64,000 nt of DNA from Phlegmacium glaucopus (GCA_015039465.1 MU130357.1:1-64000); one strand, 5' to 3'; shown: positions 35,944 through 48,550, counted from the first letter of the stretch. Translations and numbers: made by a program. Notes: generated by a model from the letters alone, not told the origin.

Positions 35944-35951
35944 CTGAAAAT

Positions 35952-37424
35952 GGGTCAGGGCATCTATTTCTTGACTTGATTTGAGAAGGTGGCAGGCCAA
36001 GGGCACTGAACAACCACTGGAAGTGTGGCAGGGGACCCACTGGCATTTGGGGAAATCTATCCACTCAAGTATGCTCACAATTTAGCTAATGTATTTGAAG
36101 CAGGTAATTTTTTTATAAATTGATCAGCTTAACCATTCACATCACTATATGTAATATGGCAGAAATATGTACTTGTATTTATGAGAATGCTGTTGATATG
36201 GAAGCAAAGGTTATGGGCTTGGCACTATTTGTTGCATGTTTGAGGGCTGTGAAATTTCATAGGTACATTGTCAACATTGGCATTTATGTTGCAGTAGCAA
36301 GGAGCCAGAGGACAAGAGAATACTTAGAAGTTATAATTGATGGAATTTATCAGACTCAGTAATGAAGTACTAGGTGATAATATGATTCATGTTTGGCCAG
36401 CGCAGGTCTAGCACCTTGCAAACAAGTGAGGAAAATGGTACAGTATGCTACTACTATCATGCTTACTAATTCCTCATCAGGATTCTGATGCTCAAAAATA
36501 TTCAACAATAATGAGTGAGTGAACCTCAGTAGACACACTCAGGTGTCAATTAGCCAAAAATAAACACTAAGGTAGTGTATTATGGTCAACAATTCATTCA
36601 ATCAATACTGACCTGCTCCTCAGCCAAAAATGCTTGAATTTTGACTGCACCAAGAGACTAGCATTGTGAGGTGATGTGCCTACAAAAGTGTGCATGGCTT
36701 GAACAGTATATCATCTATTTGTACTATGTAGTGCACTGCACAATGTAAGAGTAGTTAGGTGCTGGGAAGGGAGATAAAATGTAATCTAGGTTGTTCTTGG
36801 AATTACTGTTTTATGCCTGACATAGCCATTTTGGTTGTGTTTTGGGAAGTGGGTAAAGAGGGTTGGCTGGACCTTGAAGAAAAAAATCAACCCCATGTAG
36901 TTTTCTGAATTTTGGTGCCCCCTTGGACAAGAAATTTTAATTTCAAGTTTTATTTCTACAACTGTCTTATTTCTTAGAAATCATGATACCATTAAAAGCA
37001 AATATGAAAAAAGACTACAAAGTTACTAAGTTATTTTTCCAATCAGTGGAAAGTCTAAGTTGGCCTCTTGCAGAAGAATTATAGTAATGAAACTTGAAGT
37101 TATTTAGTGTTAACAGATAAAAATATATGACATATTACTGATTACATACTATGCATGACCAAAGAACTGGACCAGATGGCTGGGGCTGAACTAGAACAAG
37201 AACAGAACCAGAACCAGGGTTCAGTTCAGTGTTCTATGGACTAGTTCAGAACTGAACTTTAGCAAATTGGCATCCCTATGATGTGTGTACTGTCTCTGCA
37301 CTTGTTTATCCTTGACAACGGGATGGAAAAAATACTGGGGCAGGTTGTAGTACTAAATCAAAGAGCTCCGAAAAAATACTAGTTAGTACCACTACCTCTA
37401 CATACAAAGTTAATAGCATAGCTT
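35952..37424. other. AT-rich region without a supportable gene
   Basis: Frames at 36120-36362 and 36356-36538 have no recognisable content. A GAACC/GGTTC-rich imperfect palindrome lies at about 37180-37260 (gaactagaacaagaacag ... ctagttcagaactgaac), possibly another short inverted-repeat element. Otherwise I see nothing. Confidence 0.4.
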
Positions 37425-38115
37425 CTCAACATCCTGATTGCATACTGTTGTTTTTATTTTCTGCTAAATCATCCATTTTTCCTCAGATGCTGAGAAAGAA
37501 GAGAGTAAGAACAATTTGAATGAAATGATGAAAGAGTGTTATTACCTTGAACAGGGTTCTCAGAAGCAGAACCATCCAACATCTCATTCATTATTTCTTT
37601 TGGTTGCAAGAAAATGACACCTTCATAGTTAGGATCCTCTATAAACATGACATTGTAGACAACCTGACCATTCTCTTCACAAATGTTATGAGAGGCCATG
37701 ACTTCATTCAGATCTAGCAAATTATCACACTACAAGGCAGAACATTAGGAGAGATAAAAAAATAAATTGTTCTACATACCTGGGCAATAAAGGAAGACCA
37801 ATCATCATCATGAGTGGATCACCATATTTGCAGTAGGGACCTAGAGCTTTGGATGGATGGGCTGTCTACCAGAGAGGGGTTTAAAAATAATATACTGATG
37901 TCTCTGAGAGATCAGACCAACAAGGCTCTCAAGAGGGCCAGAAATGAACATTGCTGGATTATTATTCATGTCATCAACATCCTGTGACCCATAAAGGGAA
38001 CCCATGGTTCTCTGAATTCCGGATTGCGCCCCTTGAGAGGGTAAGGATCTGGAACCACTACTGGTACCAGGATTATTTGAATGTGGATGATTGGATTCAG
38101 AGTAATCTTTGCTAC
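37425..38115 (-). pseudogene. NLR-B, 3' part (left of the LINE)
   Basis: Minus-strand continuation of the NLR gene interrupted at 50452. Reading from 38115 down, it resumes in the region equivalent to the end of the large module exon (NPAMFISGPLESLVGL), then the DLNEVMASHNICEENGQ and FLQPKEIMNEMLDGSASENP exons, and stops matching near 37425. It has no NB-ARC or TPR. The 12-bp sequence AATCTTTGCTAC at 38104-38115 is repeated at 50452-50463 as the LINE target-site duplication. Confidence 0.8.
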
Positions 38116-38276
38116 CACCGCTCCTTGTTCTGCTACCACAACCTCCAGATTTTTTCCCACGCTCTACAGGGCAGTGAAAAGTTGAAGGCAGTATCAGAAA
38201 TTAAGTTGTAGCTTATCTTTACTCAAATCCCCCTCAATCTTCGTCATTAAAGACGAACTTCGCACCCAAAACACTG

Positions 38277-39971
38277 ATGTCGGGCAAAACCGTACAGAAA
38301 AAAGTAAAAATACCAGCGACATGTAATAGAAGCGCCCTCGCAAATGCAAGGGACGGAAGCGAGGCAAACATACGGACTCCCTCCCCCATCATTGACTACT
38401 CCCAGCCTAATGTGGTCGACAACGCTGCAGCTGCTAGAAGATTCTTGGAAAAAAAGCTCCTCTTCGTACCAGAGGGGCATCCGGTGACCACCACGACCTT
38501 GGCAGCCACTCTACACCAGATAGCTGCAATCGATAAGATACCGAGAGAGGTAGTCGAGGCCATACAAGCAGCAGCTTACATGTTAGACGAAATGGAGGAG
38601 GAAGCAATAGCTGCAAAGGCTAGAGACGCGGTGAATGACCAATTGGCGTACATGAACGATGAACTTAAAACACTAACAGGTCATTTCCTCACTACGATGG
38701 AGAATGAAGTGGGTAAGCATCTAGCCACAGTCGCTGAAGCTACGAAGGGACTCGCCTCCACCACGTCCAAGACGTACAAAGAAGCCCTCCTCAGCAACAA
38801 TCCGGTCCCGGTCAACGCTGACCCAAGGATTCTAGCCAGGGAAGGCATCAAGGCTCGACAGTTCCTCCTGGATTTTCCCGTGGATTCGGATACGAGAGAG
38901 CTCAGCCAAGCTGATATTGTCAAAAGGTTCAACGAGGCTATTGTTGGGGCTGGAGGCAGCGCCACGGTCCACAGGATCCGGTCTGTGGAACGGCTAGCAA
39001 ATAAAGGCTTACTAGGCGAATTCCTCACGGATGAAGGGGCCAAGTGGTTTGCCCAACAGAACAAGTTTGACAACTTCGTTACAGCTCTAGGTACCCTGGG
39101 TTGAGGCGCCTGCATCAAGAAGCGGAGCCACCCCGTTATTGCATACTACGTCCCGTTACACCTCAACACAGCAAATCCAGATCACGTCACGGAAATCGAG
39201 GAGGTAAACGGGATGCAGGATGGAGACCTGACTAAAATCCGATGGGCCAAGCCGCCAAACAGACGGAGGGCTACGCAGACATGCGGACACCTGGTGCTGA
39301 CCTTTTCTAACCCAGACGCAGCTAACAGGGCAAAAGCAGGTGGACTCATAATATGCAGCAAACGGGTATCGGTTGCCAAGTACAAAAAGGAGCCTATATG
39401 GTGCCTCAAGTGCCAGGGTTGGAATCATGTCGCGGCGGAATGTGTTAAGAAAATAGACGTCTGCGGCACCTGCGGTAAGGAAGGCCATAGAACCAGTAAC
39501 TGCCTGGACCCGGATAAGCAGCACTGTGTTTCATGCGGCGTCGATGGCCATCCAAGCTGGGCGAGAAGTTGCCCCACTTTCGCAAGGAAATGCAGGGAGT
39601 TTGACCTCAAGCATCCAGAGAACGGCCTCCCATTCTACCCCTCGCAGGAGCCCTGGACCTGGGCCTCAGAACCACCCAGGCAGGAGCGATGGGCTCTCCT
39701 GGACCCAAGGGAGCAGACTCCGCTAATCACCAAGACGGGCTCACAGCGACTCAGGCAGCAACAGCTAAGATTCGAAAAGGCGCAACCCATGGAAGGAAGA
39801 CCTCAGCGAGACGGAGGTTCCACCCAGGACCCGAACGCACAGGCAGAACTCCACCAAGATTGGTTTGCGCCCGCTGGAACCCAGCTAAGCGATGCGCTAT
39901 CTTACATGTCCCCTGCTGCATTCCCCACGTTCGCTGACGAAAACATCTCTCCCCCCCCATCCTTTACATGA
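38277..39971 (+). pseudogene. LINE ORF1 (gag-like, CCHC zinc knuckles), one in-frame stop
   Basis: One frame from ATG 38277 to TGA 39969-39971, broken by a single in-frame TGA at 39102-39104; the frame is unchanged on either side. The N-terminal half is helical. The central part resembles nucleic-acid-binding ORF1 proteins of I/Tad LINEs. Three zinc-knuckle-like motifs follow: CLKCQGWNHVAAEC, CGTCGKEGHRTSNC and CVSCGVDGHPSWARSC. The protein would coat element RNA. Its stop overlaps the ORF2 start as atga (39968-39971). Confidence 0.88.
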
Positions 39972-42520
39972 ACAGAGTACAGGAACAGCCACTGAATAGA
40001 CTACGGATTTTTCAACTTAATTTAAACAAGTCGCAGAAAGCTCACCTCGACCTAATAAATGGACCTCTGGGCGACCACTGGGACATTCTACTAATTCAAG
40101 AACCTTATATTACAGCTCTAGGCCACGTGAGGACGCCAAACGGATTCTCAAACATTTCACCCCAGGACAGATACCTCGAAAACGCGGAACAGCTGCGATC
40201 AGTTATTTGGGTTAACAGCAAATTATCTACGAACTCCTGGAAGGCCCTAAACATCTCTGGCAATAACGACATTACAGCAATCCAAATTAAAACTCCAGAC
40301 GGCCGACTCACAATTTTCAACATTTATAACGATTGTAACCACTCAAGATCGCTCTCGCGGTTGAAGCGGTTTATTCACGAGGAGCGACAACAGTTACTGA
40401 GCAACGACGGCGACATGCTTCTATGGGGAGGAGACTTCAACCGACATCACCCGCTATGGGATAATGACGAGGACGACCGGCTGTTCACTCCCCAGGCTCT
40501 GAGGGACGCAGAGGTACTGATCTGTCTGGTCGCTGACGAAGGCATGGTGATGGCCCTGCCAAAAGGTTTGTCAACGTTGAAGCATATGGTAACGAACCGC
40601 TACACGAGACCGGACAATGTCTGGTGCAGTGAGGGCTTGATAAACCATGTCAGGCGCTGTGACGTTGACGCGTTCCTTCAACCACCGTGCACTGATCATC
40701 TTCCGATAGTCATGATCATTGACATTCCACAGGAACGAACAGTGGTACAGCCCTCTTATAACTTTAGAATGGCTGACTGGGAAGCGTTTCGAGAGCGGCT
40801 CCAAGAAAACTTAACAGGAATCCCCCCACCTTCTTTCTTAGTATCGGATAACGGGCTACAGCAGGCGGCAACAGATCTCACCCTAGTTCTACAGAAGACA
40901 ATACAGGAGAAGATCAGGGTCAACAAGCCGTGTCCCTACTCAAAAAGATGGTGGAATGGTGACCTACAGCGGCTCAAAAGACGGGTGAACCAGCTAAGTA
41001 GATCATGTATGAAGCATAGAGCAGTGCCTGACCACCCTTGCCACGAGGAACGAAAAACTCTGGCAAGAGAGTATGGTGAAGCCATCATTGAAGCGAAGAG
41101 ACAGCACTGGACCAACTTCTTAGAAGAAGCAGCGGACCACGATCTCTGGACGGCCAATGGATACCTCAGAGAACCGGTAGGCGATGGTGGAAAGTCCCAC
41201 ATACCGACGCTCAAAGTCAGAACCGACGACGGCTCCATCAAGGAGGCCAGCTCAAACGAAGATAAGGTGAAAGCTCTAACATCGCTATTCTTTCCTCCCA
41301 AGCCTGAGCAATCGTCGGTACCAGAAGGTTTTGACTACCCGCTCCTGTTACCAGACCCACCTCCCATCTCTGAACATCAGTTACATCAGCAGATAAACAG
41401 GCTTTCCCCGTTCAAAGCTAGCGGCCCGGATGGCATACCAAACGTTGTTCTTCAAAAGATGGTCGACATCATAGAGGAATATCTTATGCAAATCTACCAG
41501 GGTGCGCTTAGATTGGGAACATATGTCGACTCCTGGAAGGAGTTCACGACTATTGTACTACGGAAACCGGGGAAACCCAACTACGAAATCCCAAAGGCTC
41601 ATAGGCCAATTGCGCTGCTTTGCACAATGGGTAAAGTCTTTACAGCCATACTGGCGGAAAACATCATGCGGATGGTTGAAAAAGGTAGACTTCTGCCTGA
41701 TAACCATTACGGGGGTAGGCCAGGCCGGATGACCACCGATGCGGTTCACGTTTTGGTCGATAAAATTAAACGAGCCTGGAGGAAAGGTAGAGTGGTGTCG
41801 ATACTGTTTCTTGACGTGGAGAGCGCTTTTCCAAACGCAGTTACGGATCGGCTACTACACAACCTGCGCAAAAGGAGAATACCGGAAGCCTATGTCAGGA
41901 TGATACAGCGGATACTGGAAGGCAGACGAACCAGATTGAAGTTCGATGACTTCGTATCGGAAATCACCCAGATCAATAACGGCATAGGTCAAGGCGACCC
42001 CATCTCTATGATACTCTATATATTGTACAACGCTGATCTACTCGACATAGCCTTAGGCCCAGAAGAAGAGTCGCTAGGCTTCGTGGACGACGCCATGGTA
42101 ATGGCGGAAGGTAGGACCTTCCGGGACACAGTAGAGACAATCGAAGACTTTATGGATTGTGAAGAGGGGGGCTTCAGCTGGTCCTCCCAACACAACTCCA
42201 GGTTCGAAATCGACAAGCTGGCGATAACCCACTTCACAAGAAAGCAGGCAGTCAATCCAGACAATCGAAGACGTCATCTACCTTTACCGTACCCGGAGCT
42301 CCGACTTAGAGGGAAGCCTATCAAAGTAGAGCAAAGCTATAAGTATCTCGGGATTCACATAGACAGCCAGCTCAGGTGGACCATCCAGATGCATAAGGCA
42401 ATTGCCAAAGCAACGGCTTGGGTTCTCCTCTATCGTCAACTCACCCGGCCAGCAACAGGAATGATGCCGAAGTTCATGCGACAACTGTATCTTTCAGTAG
42501 CGGTTCCCAAGATGACGTAT
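39968..42520 (+). CDS. LINE ORF2, part 1: APE endonuclease and reverse transcriptase
   Basis: Begins at ATG 39968, overlapping the ORF1 stop by the atga arrangement used for termination-reinitiation. The N-terminal AP-like endonuclease shows IFQLNLNKSQKA, LLIQEPY, WGGDFNRHHPLWD and PPCTDHLPIVMII. The reverse transcriptase spans roughly residues 440-800: FKASGPDGIPNVVLQKM, HRPIALLCTMGKVF, ILFLDVESAFPNAV, GIGQGDPISMILYILY and the catalytic FVDDAMVMAEG (V in place of the usual A). The frame is open up to the gypsy insertion; the stop just after 42520 is created by the inserted LTR. Confidence 0.92.
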
Positions 42521-42933
42521 TGTTAGGGCAACTGCGACGCTGACTTAGTCAAGCTAGCAGGGGATCCAAAGTTAATAATATTTCAGAAAAGATATCTACA
42601 AGTGACTTACCTAGCAGGGGATCCAAAGAGGAAAGGATGGGGATCCCTGCTAGGCTGGGGGTGTTTAAGTACTAATATGGACATAACGGAGATATAAAAT
42701 AAATAAAGGAATGATACGATAATAATTAATTAATTAAATAAGAAGTGGTGCGATATGAAAAATAGAAATAAAAGACGGAGTGGATCGGAGGACCGGAGTC
42801 GGAGCAGAACTACGGGATTCCGGAGTTAACCGGTGACGGAAGCGGAGTTGGACGGAAGGTCGGAGGTCGTCGGAAAGGTGGGGTGTATGATTCTAGAGTT
42901 GAGGTTTGGGTTAAAGTCGGGTGTCCCCTAACA
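42521..42933 (-). repeat. Gypsy 3' LTR (left)
   Basis: 413 bp, starting TGTTAGGGCAACTG and ending GTGTCCCCTAACA on the plus strand. By eye it is identical to the copy at 48138-48550, with a constant offset of 5617. Confidence 0.93.
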
Positions 42934-44795
42934 AGGCTCGGGATCTTCTCACCTCTGTGAAAAAGCTTCCTCGCCTTGTGTTCACGTTCTAGACCTGACT
43001 AGTGTTCTTGAACCTTATGAAGTACTGTCGGTTTTTCGAGTTAACCTCTGTTCGGGCAACCAGTAACAAGGATCGGGCCAAACTAAAGGAGTACGTGGTG
43101 TCTGGTCCGTTTTCGTACCCTTTTGGCCTGCGGAACAGGTCTGCTCGCCTAGTGCCTTGGCCTTGACCACTGTTACTGTTGTAGTGTGAGGATTGGGGTC
43201 CGAAAAAGCGCTAAACCCGGAATCTTCCTGACCTTCAGTATCCTCTTCTTGCTCTGCAGAACTTTCTGTAGGCCTTCCCGTGGGCTCTTCCACATTTTCT
43301 TCTCCGGTATCGATTTCACCATTTCCTCAACTTTTGGTGAGTGTGTGCTAGGCAGGCTAGTCGCCTTACCAGAGTACTGTTACTGTAGGAGAGGAAGGCT
43401 CCTTTTTAGATGCAAGGCCTGTACAAACTGAACGCTTCTGCCTAACATAGGGAGACGGTACTGTGGGATTAACGACCCGTAGGGCCTTCTACCTTCTGGG
43501 AGCTTGAGCATAGGGCTTTGATAACCACCGGTGTCTACAGGTCTATATAGCCTTTTATACGGAGTTGGACACTGGACACAGAAGCCTGATTCCGAGTTTC
43601 TGCGGTGGGTCAGCCACTTGAGGTAGGGGAGGGTTAAGGCTTGCGAGGTACCCTGTGTTAGTCACACCTGAAGTATCACCTTGAAGGTCTCAGAAGTCCT
43701 CAGAAGTCCTATGCTGAGCCATTACCATCATCAACTAAACCAGTGGTTTGCTCGAGTAAAACGTGGTTGGGAATGATGGTGTAGGCGCAGGCCTTGGCGT
43801 GCGGAAATATAGGTTGTACAGACCTTTGTCGTACCTGATGGGACCTCTCACCATAGTCTGTCTCCTGGTGTCAAGCATCGCCTTAAGTGCGCACTCGAGA
43901 TGGCCTAGGAGCCTTAATTCAATCGTCGGTGATGGTGGATAGTAGGTGTTCCTCTACCGGTCTGCCTTGTTCATTTAGTCCTTAACCTTGTCATAGAGGT
44001 TGAGGAATGTTTGGTTGCTGTTTGGTTAACCCGGTTTGAGGAAGGGGAACGTCTTAAGGTTATGTTATTAGTACAGGTGAGGCGGTGTGTCGTGGATGGA
44101 AAGGAGGATCTGAGGCCTGTTTAGGGGGCTTACCCAAAACTTGGTTTGGTTGGCCTTAGGGCTTACCTCAGGCAATTACTTAAGTGCCTTGCTTACGCCT
44201 TGTGGGATCTATTTCGTTTTCGTCGTGACCAGTTCAGATTTCTGCTGTACCGTTCTATAATATTAGTCTTTTCCTGAAGCCGTGGCCTTATGTTTGGCCC
44301 TCTGTTTCATATGGACCTACGGTCGCTGTATGTTTGTTGCTCTGGTAGGTCCTTTAACAGGGTAGCCGTGGATCCGGGGAAAGGTTAGCTTCTTGCTCAG
44401 CCGTTGTTGCGAATGGCTGAGGTTGAAGGGAACAGGTACTTTGCTGAGGTAGGCCAGAAGTTGCATCAGTTTGATTGAGGTCGGGGCTATCTGGGCTAGG
44501 GACCTTCTGCGTAAGGCTGAGGGGGTGAAGGCCTTTAGTAACTACCTCTTCTCCTCACCCAGCAGCTCCTTTAGGAGCTGTCGTCTCAATATTTGTCCTC
44601 TAAGGCTATGGAGCACTTCACCGTTCTGAAGCCTTAGCTTGTATTGTGGACCCTCGGAGCCCTTTTGTATGTACGGGGGCTTAATCAACGCCTTAAGGTG
44701 TTCTTCATGGGGCCTCGAGGATTCGTGTAGTCCTACCGGTTTAAGTTTGTCAAAGGAAAGCACGGTCCTGCAGTGGATGGCTTCCCCCCCTACCT
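42934..44795 (-). pseudogene. Degraded 3' pol of the gypsy element (RNase H/integrase zone)
   Basis: No frame stays open here. On the minus strand near 44540-44790 isolated words still resemble a gypsy RNase H (KLKPVGLHE, EGPQYKL, LRRQL) but the residues between them do not fit, and no HHCC or integrase core could be read between 42934 and 44540. The damage looks like scattered substitutions rather than the AT shift of repeat-induced mutation. It abuts an assembly gap, so consensus errors are possible. Confidence 0.5.
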
Positions 44796-45327
44796 NNNNN
44801 NNNNNNNNNNNNNNNNNNNNNNNNNNNNNNNNNNNNNNNNNNNNNNNNNNNNNNNNNNNNNNNNNNNNNNNNNNNNNNNNNNNNNNNNNNNNNNNNNNNN
44901 NNNNNNNNNNNNNNNNNNNNNNNNNNNNNNNNNNNNNNNNNNNNNNNNNNNNNNNNNNNNNNNNNNNNNNNNNNNNNNNNNNNNNNNNNNNNNNNNNNNN
45001 NNNNNNNNNNNNNNNNNNNNNNNNNNNNNNNNNNNNNNNNNNNNNNNNNNNNNNNNNNNNNNNNNNNNNNNNNNNNNNNNNNNNNNNNNNNNNNNNNNNN
45101 NNNNNNNNNNNNNNNNNNNNNNNNNNNNNNNNNNNNNNNNNNNNNNNNNNNNNNNNNNNNNNNNNNNNNNNNNNNNNNNNNNNNNNNNNNNNNNNNNNNN
45201 NNNNNNNNNNNNNNNNNNNNNNNNNNNNNNNNNNNNNNNNNNNNNNNNNNNNNNNNNNNNNNNNNNNNNNNNNNNNNNNNNNNNNNNNNNNNNNNNNNNN
45301 NNNNNNNNNNNNNNNNNNNNNNNNNNN
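44796..45327. other. Assembly gap, 532 N
   Basis: Unknown bases within the gypsy pol gene, expected to hold the end of the reverse transcriptase and the start of RNase H. Frames reported through it are meaningless. Confidence 1.
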
Positions 45328-46719
45328 AGAGTTTATGCTTTCGTAAAAGTTCCAGTACTCTCCGAGTTACAGACCGGTGTTCCTCTAGTGTCTCCGTGAA
45401 TATCAGGATATCATCAAGGTAGACCACTACACCCCTTCCATTATAAGTGCGCGGAAGATGTCATTCATCATTGTTTGGAAAGTAGCCGGACTGTTGGTGA
45501 GGCCAAAGAACATAACTAGGGGTTCAAATAATCCCCGGTTGGTTCGGAAAGCCGCTTTCCATTCGTCCCCTTCCTTCATTCGGACATTGTTAAAACCCCA
45601 TCGGACATCCAACTTAGTGAAGTATTTAGCGCCCCGGAGTTGGGTTATCAGTTCCAAAATGAGGGGAAGTGGGTATTTGTTTTTGATGGTGATTGCATTG
45701 AGAGCTCGATAGTCCTGAACAAGCCGAAGACTTCCGTCTTTCTTTTTGATAAAGAAGACCGGAGATGCCATCGGAGATTTGGAAGGTCGGATGCATCCAG
45801 AGTTTAAATTCTCCTGGAGGAACGCGTCAAGTTCCTTTTGTTCCGTCGGAGCTAGAGGATAGACCTTGCAACCTGATGGTTTTTCTCCCGGAATAAGTTC
45901 TACTGCGTGGTCCCAAGGTTTCGGATCAGGTAGGATATCAAAAGATTCTTTGGCAAAAACACTATCGAACTCTCGGAGATAATCCGGAACTCCTTCTTTT
46001 GTTTCCAATTGTGTGTTGCGCTGGAAAGCTTCCGCAAGACGTTGGGAGATGGTGGAGGTGGCTCGGATATCTGCTTGCGGTGGTAGTAGGCCGGTGGCAA
46101 ATATTCTGTCGCCGTCCTCAAATTCAGGGTTTGGGCTACTTTCCTCCTCATCCTCCTCATCACAATCTTCTACATGAGCCGGAAGTGGGCCGGTTGAACA
46201 CTTTTCAATTCGGCGTATTTCCGCCTTTTGAATTTTTCGTTCTTCTCGGATTTCATTCCTGCATTCCGAACAACAACGGGGTGGACAGCGGGACATTTTG
46301 ACTTCTCCGGTTTTCCAATCAATCTCCGGGTTGTGCATCTTAAGCCAGGAGTGTCCGAGAATCAAGGTTTGTTTTCCTAGTCCAGTAACCGCGAACAAGG
46401 ATCTCTCGGAGTGTCCTTTATACCTGAGTATCAGATCAACCACTTCTGTGATCGATCCGGCTTCATTTGGGGTACCGTCAACGTTAAATACCGGAATCGG
46501 GTTTGACAGGGATTTTGTTGTGAGCCTGTTAGTTTTGACATAGTCTCTGTCAATAAACCTTCCATCAGCTCCGGAGTCTATTAAGGACAGAAAGGAGTTT
46601 ACTTCTCCGGTGTCGGTCGTTTCAATGCTGACTTTGAGTTCCAGTGATTTAGAGTCAGCATCAAGGGAGCGAATAGTGAACTTTTTTGGGAGGGTTCTTT
46701 CCCATCGGGGTCGGAACAC
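45328..46719 (-). pseudogene. Gypsy pol: aspartic protease and reverse transcriptase, frameshifted
   Basis: The protease motif is SLIDSGADGRFID near residue 47, followed by an LILGHSWLKMHNP word. The reverse transcriptase shows ASPVFFIKKKDGSLRLVQDY, YPLPLILELITQL and FTKLDVRWGFNNVRM, and its catalytic YLDD lies just beyond the break. At about 45427-45432 a two-base excess (gtgta) shifts the frame immediately before YLDD and produces a stop. The frame beginning at 46719 uses no ATG, so pol is probably expressed as a fusion with gag. Confidence 0.88.
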
Positions 46720-46847
46720 TCGGATTTTTTTTGGAATTTCTGATGTTTGTACGACTCAAATGTTTTCAACCGTCTCGTTTATTTCATTAATGCTATCTAC
46801 ATGTAAAACAGAGAACCAGTTGGTTGTTGACAGCGAGGGCGTGCAGT

Positions 46848-47971
46848 TCACTTGCTGTTTTGGCAAAAATCCTTTAAATTGTCGGTCTGACTTTTGTGTT
46901 CAGTGTTCTCCGAAGGTTCCGTCGGTTCCGGATCAGGCACTTTGTCATATTCGGCTAGCCGGAACTCCAAGAGGGTATGGAGTTCGTCATTGGACATTGT
47001 TCGGACATCAAAACGTTTTTCACAATGTCTCCCAATGTGTCCGACGCCTCCGCACCGGAAGCATGACAGCGGTACAGAGCCTGCTTTTCGGGCCGCGTCG
47101 ATATCCATGGGTACAGGGTTTCCCGGAGTTGGCACGAGGTGTGCGTTCCTCTGTGGCGGATTTGACGGACTGATCGGAGTGTGGTAGTACCGATTGGTCG
47201 AGAAGTGGTTGCTGCCGGACTTTTGTAAGCTGACTGGAAGGCCTCGTTAGTAGCTCGGTTTTCGTCTATTGTCCGTGCCATTCTGTACCATCCCGTCGGA
47301 TCTGTATCGGATGGTCTTCCGGAAGCCATTGTAGCAATGGAGTTCTGAATCTGGGCATTCAGGCCTCTTCGGAATTTTACTACGATAGTTTTTGGATCAG
47401 TGTATCCAGAATCCGTGATTAGGTCTTGGAATTCATCCACATATTCTTCCAAAGACCGTGTTTTCTGGAAATATCCAGTTGACTCTAGTCGGTTGATGGC
47501 AACCGAGTCCGCATTTGCGGGACAGAACTCTTTTTTGAAGTCGTCTCGGAAGTCAGACCAATCCAGGAACCGGGTTGACTCAGGGTTTTCCGTTTCCCAT
47601 CGGAAAACTCTGGCTGCCCATTTTGATGCTCTTCCGGATTTCATGTAGGACATGGCCCAGATGATTTTTGTTTGCTCATCCGAGAATTCATCGGAACAGA
47701 GCCGGATGTACGTTTGGCAGGAGTGAAGGAATGCTGTTCCTTTGGATCGTTCTCCGTCAAACTCCGTTGGGAATGCCGGCCTTGCAGAGCGCATCCGGGG
47801 TATGTTTTCGGTTCGAGGGGGAACCTCTTGTTGTGGTACAGGTGATTGTACATTCGGAACAAGTCGATGGATTGTCTCCATGATTTGGTCGAATCTGTTT
47901 TGGTATTCGATGTCCCGAGCTCGCAATAGGACGACTTCTCTTTCCAGCTGGGCGGTGCGTTCATCGTCCAT
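46848..47971 (-). pseudogene. Gypsy gag (capsid and zinc knuckle), frameshifted
   Basis: ATG at 47971 (MDDERTAQLEREV), a coiled-coil start, then a retrotransposon capsid domain (FPTEFDGERSKGTAFLHSC, WSDFRDDFKKEFCP, EEYVDEFQDLI). A frame change at about 47205-47230 separates this from the nucleocapsid part, which reads PMDIDAARKAG and the zinc knuckle CFRCGGVGHIGRHC. The shift lies inside gag rather than at the gag-pol border, so it is more likely damage than programmed frameshifting. Confidence 0.85.
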
Positions 47972-48137
47972 GGCTGATAGGAAGGAGCCGCTCGGAGATG
48001 CGTGCTGTGAAGACAAGGAGGGAGCCACGGTCTGGGAGTGTACGGAGTCTGATTGGCCCGAATCGGGGGCTGTAAATCGGACTATCGTTCCACTGTGCGG
48101 ACCGGACTCGGTCCGTTAAAGGGAGATCCTTTCCTAA

Positions 48138-48550
48138 TGTTAGGGCAACTGCGACGCTGACTTAGTCAAGCTAGCAGGGGATCCAAAGTTAATAATATTT
48201 CAGAAAAGATATCTACAAGTGACTTACCTAGCAGGGGATCCAAAGAGGAAAGGATGGGGATCCCTGCTAGGCTGGGGGTGTTTAAGTACTAATATGGACA
48301 TAACGGAGATATAAAATAAATAAAGGAATGATACGATAATAATTAATTAATTAAATAAGAAGTGGTGCGATATGAAAAATAGAAATAAAAGACGGAGTGG
48401 ATCGGAGGACCGGAGTCGGAGCAGAACTACGGGATTCCGGAGTTAACCGGTGACGGAAGCGGAGTTGGACGGAAGGTCGGAGGTCGTCGGAAAGGTGGGG
48501 TGTATGATTCTAGAGTTGAGGTTTGGGTTAAAGTCGGGTGTCCCCTAACA
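48138..48550 (-). repeat. Gypsy 5' LTR (right)
   Basis: 413 bp, by eye identical to 42521-42933. Element transcription would start here on the minus strand. Confidence 0.93.

Larger units (their letters stand above)
42521..48550 (-). mobile_element. Ty3/gypsy LTR retrotransposon nested in the LINE (6030 bp)
   Basis: Flanked by 413-bp LTRs beginning TGTTAGGG and ending CCCTAACA, with a 5-bp target-site duplication, CGTAT, at 42516-42520 and 48551-48555. Genes are on the minus strand in the order gag, protease, reverse transcriptase, so the 5' LTR is the right-hand one. The order protease-RT-RNase H marks it as gypsy type. The interior is damaged (gag shift, RT indel, decayed 3' pol) and contains a 532-base gap. 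I found no clear primer-binding site or polypurine tract. Confidence 0.92.

Noticed and set aside
42934..44540. A novel gene in the left part of the gypsy element
   Set aside because: No frame stays open beyond about 90 codons and the position is that of RNase H/integrase in the element.
44639..45427. ORFs of 208-235 codons across the N run
   Set aside because: They consist almost wholly of unknown residues from the assembly gap.
47135..47230. Programmed frameshift in gypsy gag
   Set aside because: The shift lies between capsid and nucleocapsid, not at the gag-pol border, and other lesions are present; damage is simpler.
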